Shown here: positions 63,015 to 64,000 of the stretch, in pieces
Position numbering within the stretch: the first letter of the stretch is position 1
Layout: each line of letters starts with the position of its first letter
Source: Janthinobacterium sp. TND4EL3
GTDB taxonomy: Bacteria > Pseudomonadota > Gammaproteobacteria > Burkholderiales > Burkholderiaceae_D
Reading direction: 5' to 3'
DNA: 64,000 nt
Assembly (NCBI RefSeq): GCF_900156175.1
Contig: NZ_FTMV01000012.1
Coordinates: forward strand, 62,001-126,000
Notes under the pieces: model-generated
The model's database searches: none
Told to the model about the DNA's origin: nothing
The model's input: the letters and a program-made list of their open reading frames with translations, nothing else
Translations under genes and position numbers: made by a program

Positions 63015-63620
63015 TCACTGGACTCTGCTGGCCAGCGAATCGGACAATATCTGCCACAGCGCCGCATGGCGCTGCTGCAGCGCGGCGCCGCCCGCGTAAA
63101 TGAGTTCCACGTGCAGGCTGTCGACGATGCCCAGGTAGGCTTGCGCGTACAGGTTGACGCGTTGCGGCGGCAGGGCGGGCGCCAATCGCCCCAGGCTGGC
63201 CACGTAATGGCGCTGCAATTGCGCCAGCAAGGCTTCGTAGCCCGTGCCCACTTCCACGCGCAGGGGCGCGGGCGGCAAATACGCCGTGCGCAGCAAGAAG
63301 CGCAAATGGGCTGACTCCGCATAGCGCTGCGCCATGCGGTCGCAGTACAGGGCACCGGCCCGCTGTCCGCCCGGCGCCGCCAGCGCGGCCTCGTCGGCGA
63401 AGCAGGCATCCATGAAGGCATGCTCTTCGGCCAGCGCGTCGGCAAACACGTCCAGAAACAGGGCGTCCTTGCCGGCGAAGTGCGAATACAGCGACGCCTT
63501 GCGCATGCCGGCTTGCGCGGCGATGTCGCTGAGGGAGGAAGCGTCGTAGCCGTGTTCCGAAAAATGGACGACGGCGACGGCACAGATGTTATCGGCCGAG
63601 GCCGAGCGTTTTTTCATCAT
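63015..63620 (-). CDS. TetR-family regulator
   Basis: 201 residues with an N-terminal TetR HTH (SSLSDIAAQAGMRKASLYSH) and an alpha-helical ligand domain. Lies 22 bases after the MFS gene on the same strand, so the pair may be co-transcribed, with the TetR protein regulating the pump. Confidence 0.92.
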   Translation of the reverse strand: MMKKRSASADNICAVAVVHFSEHGYDASSLSDIAAQAGMRKASLYSHFAGKDALFLDVFADALAEEHAFMDACFADEAALAAPGGQRAGALYCDRMAQRYAESAHLRFLLRTAYLPPAPLRVEVGTGYEALLAQLQRHYVASLGRLAPALPPQRVNLYAQAYLGIVDSLHVELIYAGGAALQQRHAALWQILSDSLASRVQ

Positions 63621-63642
63621 TGGGGTGAGAGTGGGTGAGGCG

Positions 63643-64000
63643 TCAGTGCGCTCCCAGGCTGCTGGCGGGTGCCGGATGGACGCGCGCAGTGGCCAGGGTC
63701 AGCCATGATACCAGCAGGCCGGCCACGGTCAAGAACAGCAGCCAGGGCAGCGGTCCCCGTTCGGACAGGCCGGCTGCCAGCGGCGTGGCCAGCGATGACA
63801 AGCTCATCTGTATGGCGCCCAGCAATGCCGCCGTGGAACCGAGCGCGCGCTGCTGCGAACCCATGGCCATGGCCATCAGCGCCGCTTCCGCCATGCCCAG
63901 GCCAAACAGGGCCACGAACATGCCGGGGACGACGGCCATGATTCCCCCTCCGCCCCAGGCGCCGAGCAGGGCCAGCCCCGCGCCGGCCAGCATGGCGGCG
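63643..64000 (-). CDS. MFS efflux transporter, C-terminal part (gene cut by window end)
   Basis: The last 118 codons of an MFS protein, with membrane segments such as VVPGMFVALFGLGMAEAALM and LPWLLFLTVAGLLVSWLTLA, and QQRALGSTAALLGAIQMSL. The start lies beyond base 64000. The context with TetR suggests drug/solvent efflux (Bcr/CflA-like), but specificity cannot be told. Confidence 0.85.
   Translation of the reverse strand, partial: AAMLAGAGLALLGAWGGGGIMAVVPGMFVALFGLGMAEAALMAMAMGSQQRALGSTAALLGAIQMSLSSLATPLAAGLSERGPLPWLLFLTVAGLLVSWLTLATARVHPAPASSLGAH

Noticed and set aside
1..64000. CRISPR arrays, tRNA/rRNA genes, intact insertion sequences and toxin-antitoxin pairs
   Set aside because: Looked for on both strands and none was supported; the only dispersed repeats are the four palindrome-ended elements.

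Overview
The window is GC-rich, densely coding chromosomal DNA. Gene content (a relA with the monofunctional motif, an orphan CheB, HAMP/4HB chemoreceptors, a TPR/O-GlcNAc-transferase-like protein, scoAB) fits a betaproteobacterium, most likely Oxalobacteraceae (Janthinobacterium/Duganella/Massilia-like). This placement rests on general resemblance, not on a database search. No rRNA, tRNA, CRISPR array, intact IS or prophage was seen.

1-12.8 kb is a flagellar locus. fliF (cut by the window edge) and fliE face left; fliM-N-P-Q-R-flhB-flhA face right from a 0.5 kb divergent region. After flhA come a FliK-like gene and three flagellin genes on the minus strand. The order fliF-fliE / fliM-N-P-Q-R-flhB-flhA mirrors the secondary (lateral, 'Flag-2') flagellar locus of Vibrio, Aeromonas and some E. 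coli rather than the usual scattered primary locus. Two of the flagellins are a recent tandem duplication. 13.1-18.1 kb adds a NeuD/PglD/VioB-like acetyltransferase, a DegT-type sugar aminotransferase and a TPR-SPINDLY/OGT glycosyltransferase: a plausible flagellin-glycosylation cassette.

18-33.8 kb is housekeeping and metabolism: ETF-ubiquinone oxidoreductase, an SDR, a PAS-LuxR regulator, scoAB (ketone-body CoA transferase), DoxX, dctA, a hydrolase, RidA, relA, a cation-diffusion exporter, pirin plus azoreductase with a divergent LysR regulator, and phosphatidylserine decarboxylase. 34-47.7 kb holds a TonB receptor, a DEAD-box helicase, a LON-domain protein, a KfrA-like coiled-coil protein, an orphan CheB, a JmjC/cupin oxygenase followed by a small ORF without a canonical start, an EamA/XRE-cupin divergent pair, a decarboxylase-ClC-methyltransferase operon and trpS. 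48-54 kb holds an alpha-amino acid ester hydrolase-like enzyme, a second EamA exporter, a binding protein, a TetA-like MFS pump and an HD phosphohydrolase. 54-58 kb is cheW plus two tandem chemoreceptor genes with almost identical signalling halves. 58-62.1 kb is an RNase H-like gene, a small membrane protein and mgtA with a long structured leader. The right end has an AT-rich orphan ORF, a TetR regulator and a truncated MFS pump.

The least expected items are: (i) four copies of a ~118-145 bp palindrome-ended intergenic repeat, each starting at or within 3 bases of a stop codon, with compensatory changes in an internal hairpin; (ii) the ~300 nt mgtA leader with a 9-bp long-range pairing; (iii) the small ORF after the cupin gene; and (iv) homogenised tandem pairs of flagellin and chemoreceptor genes.
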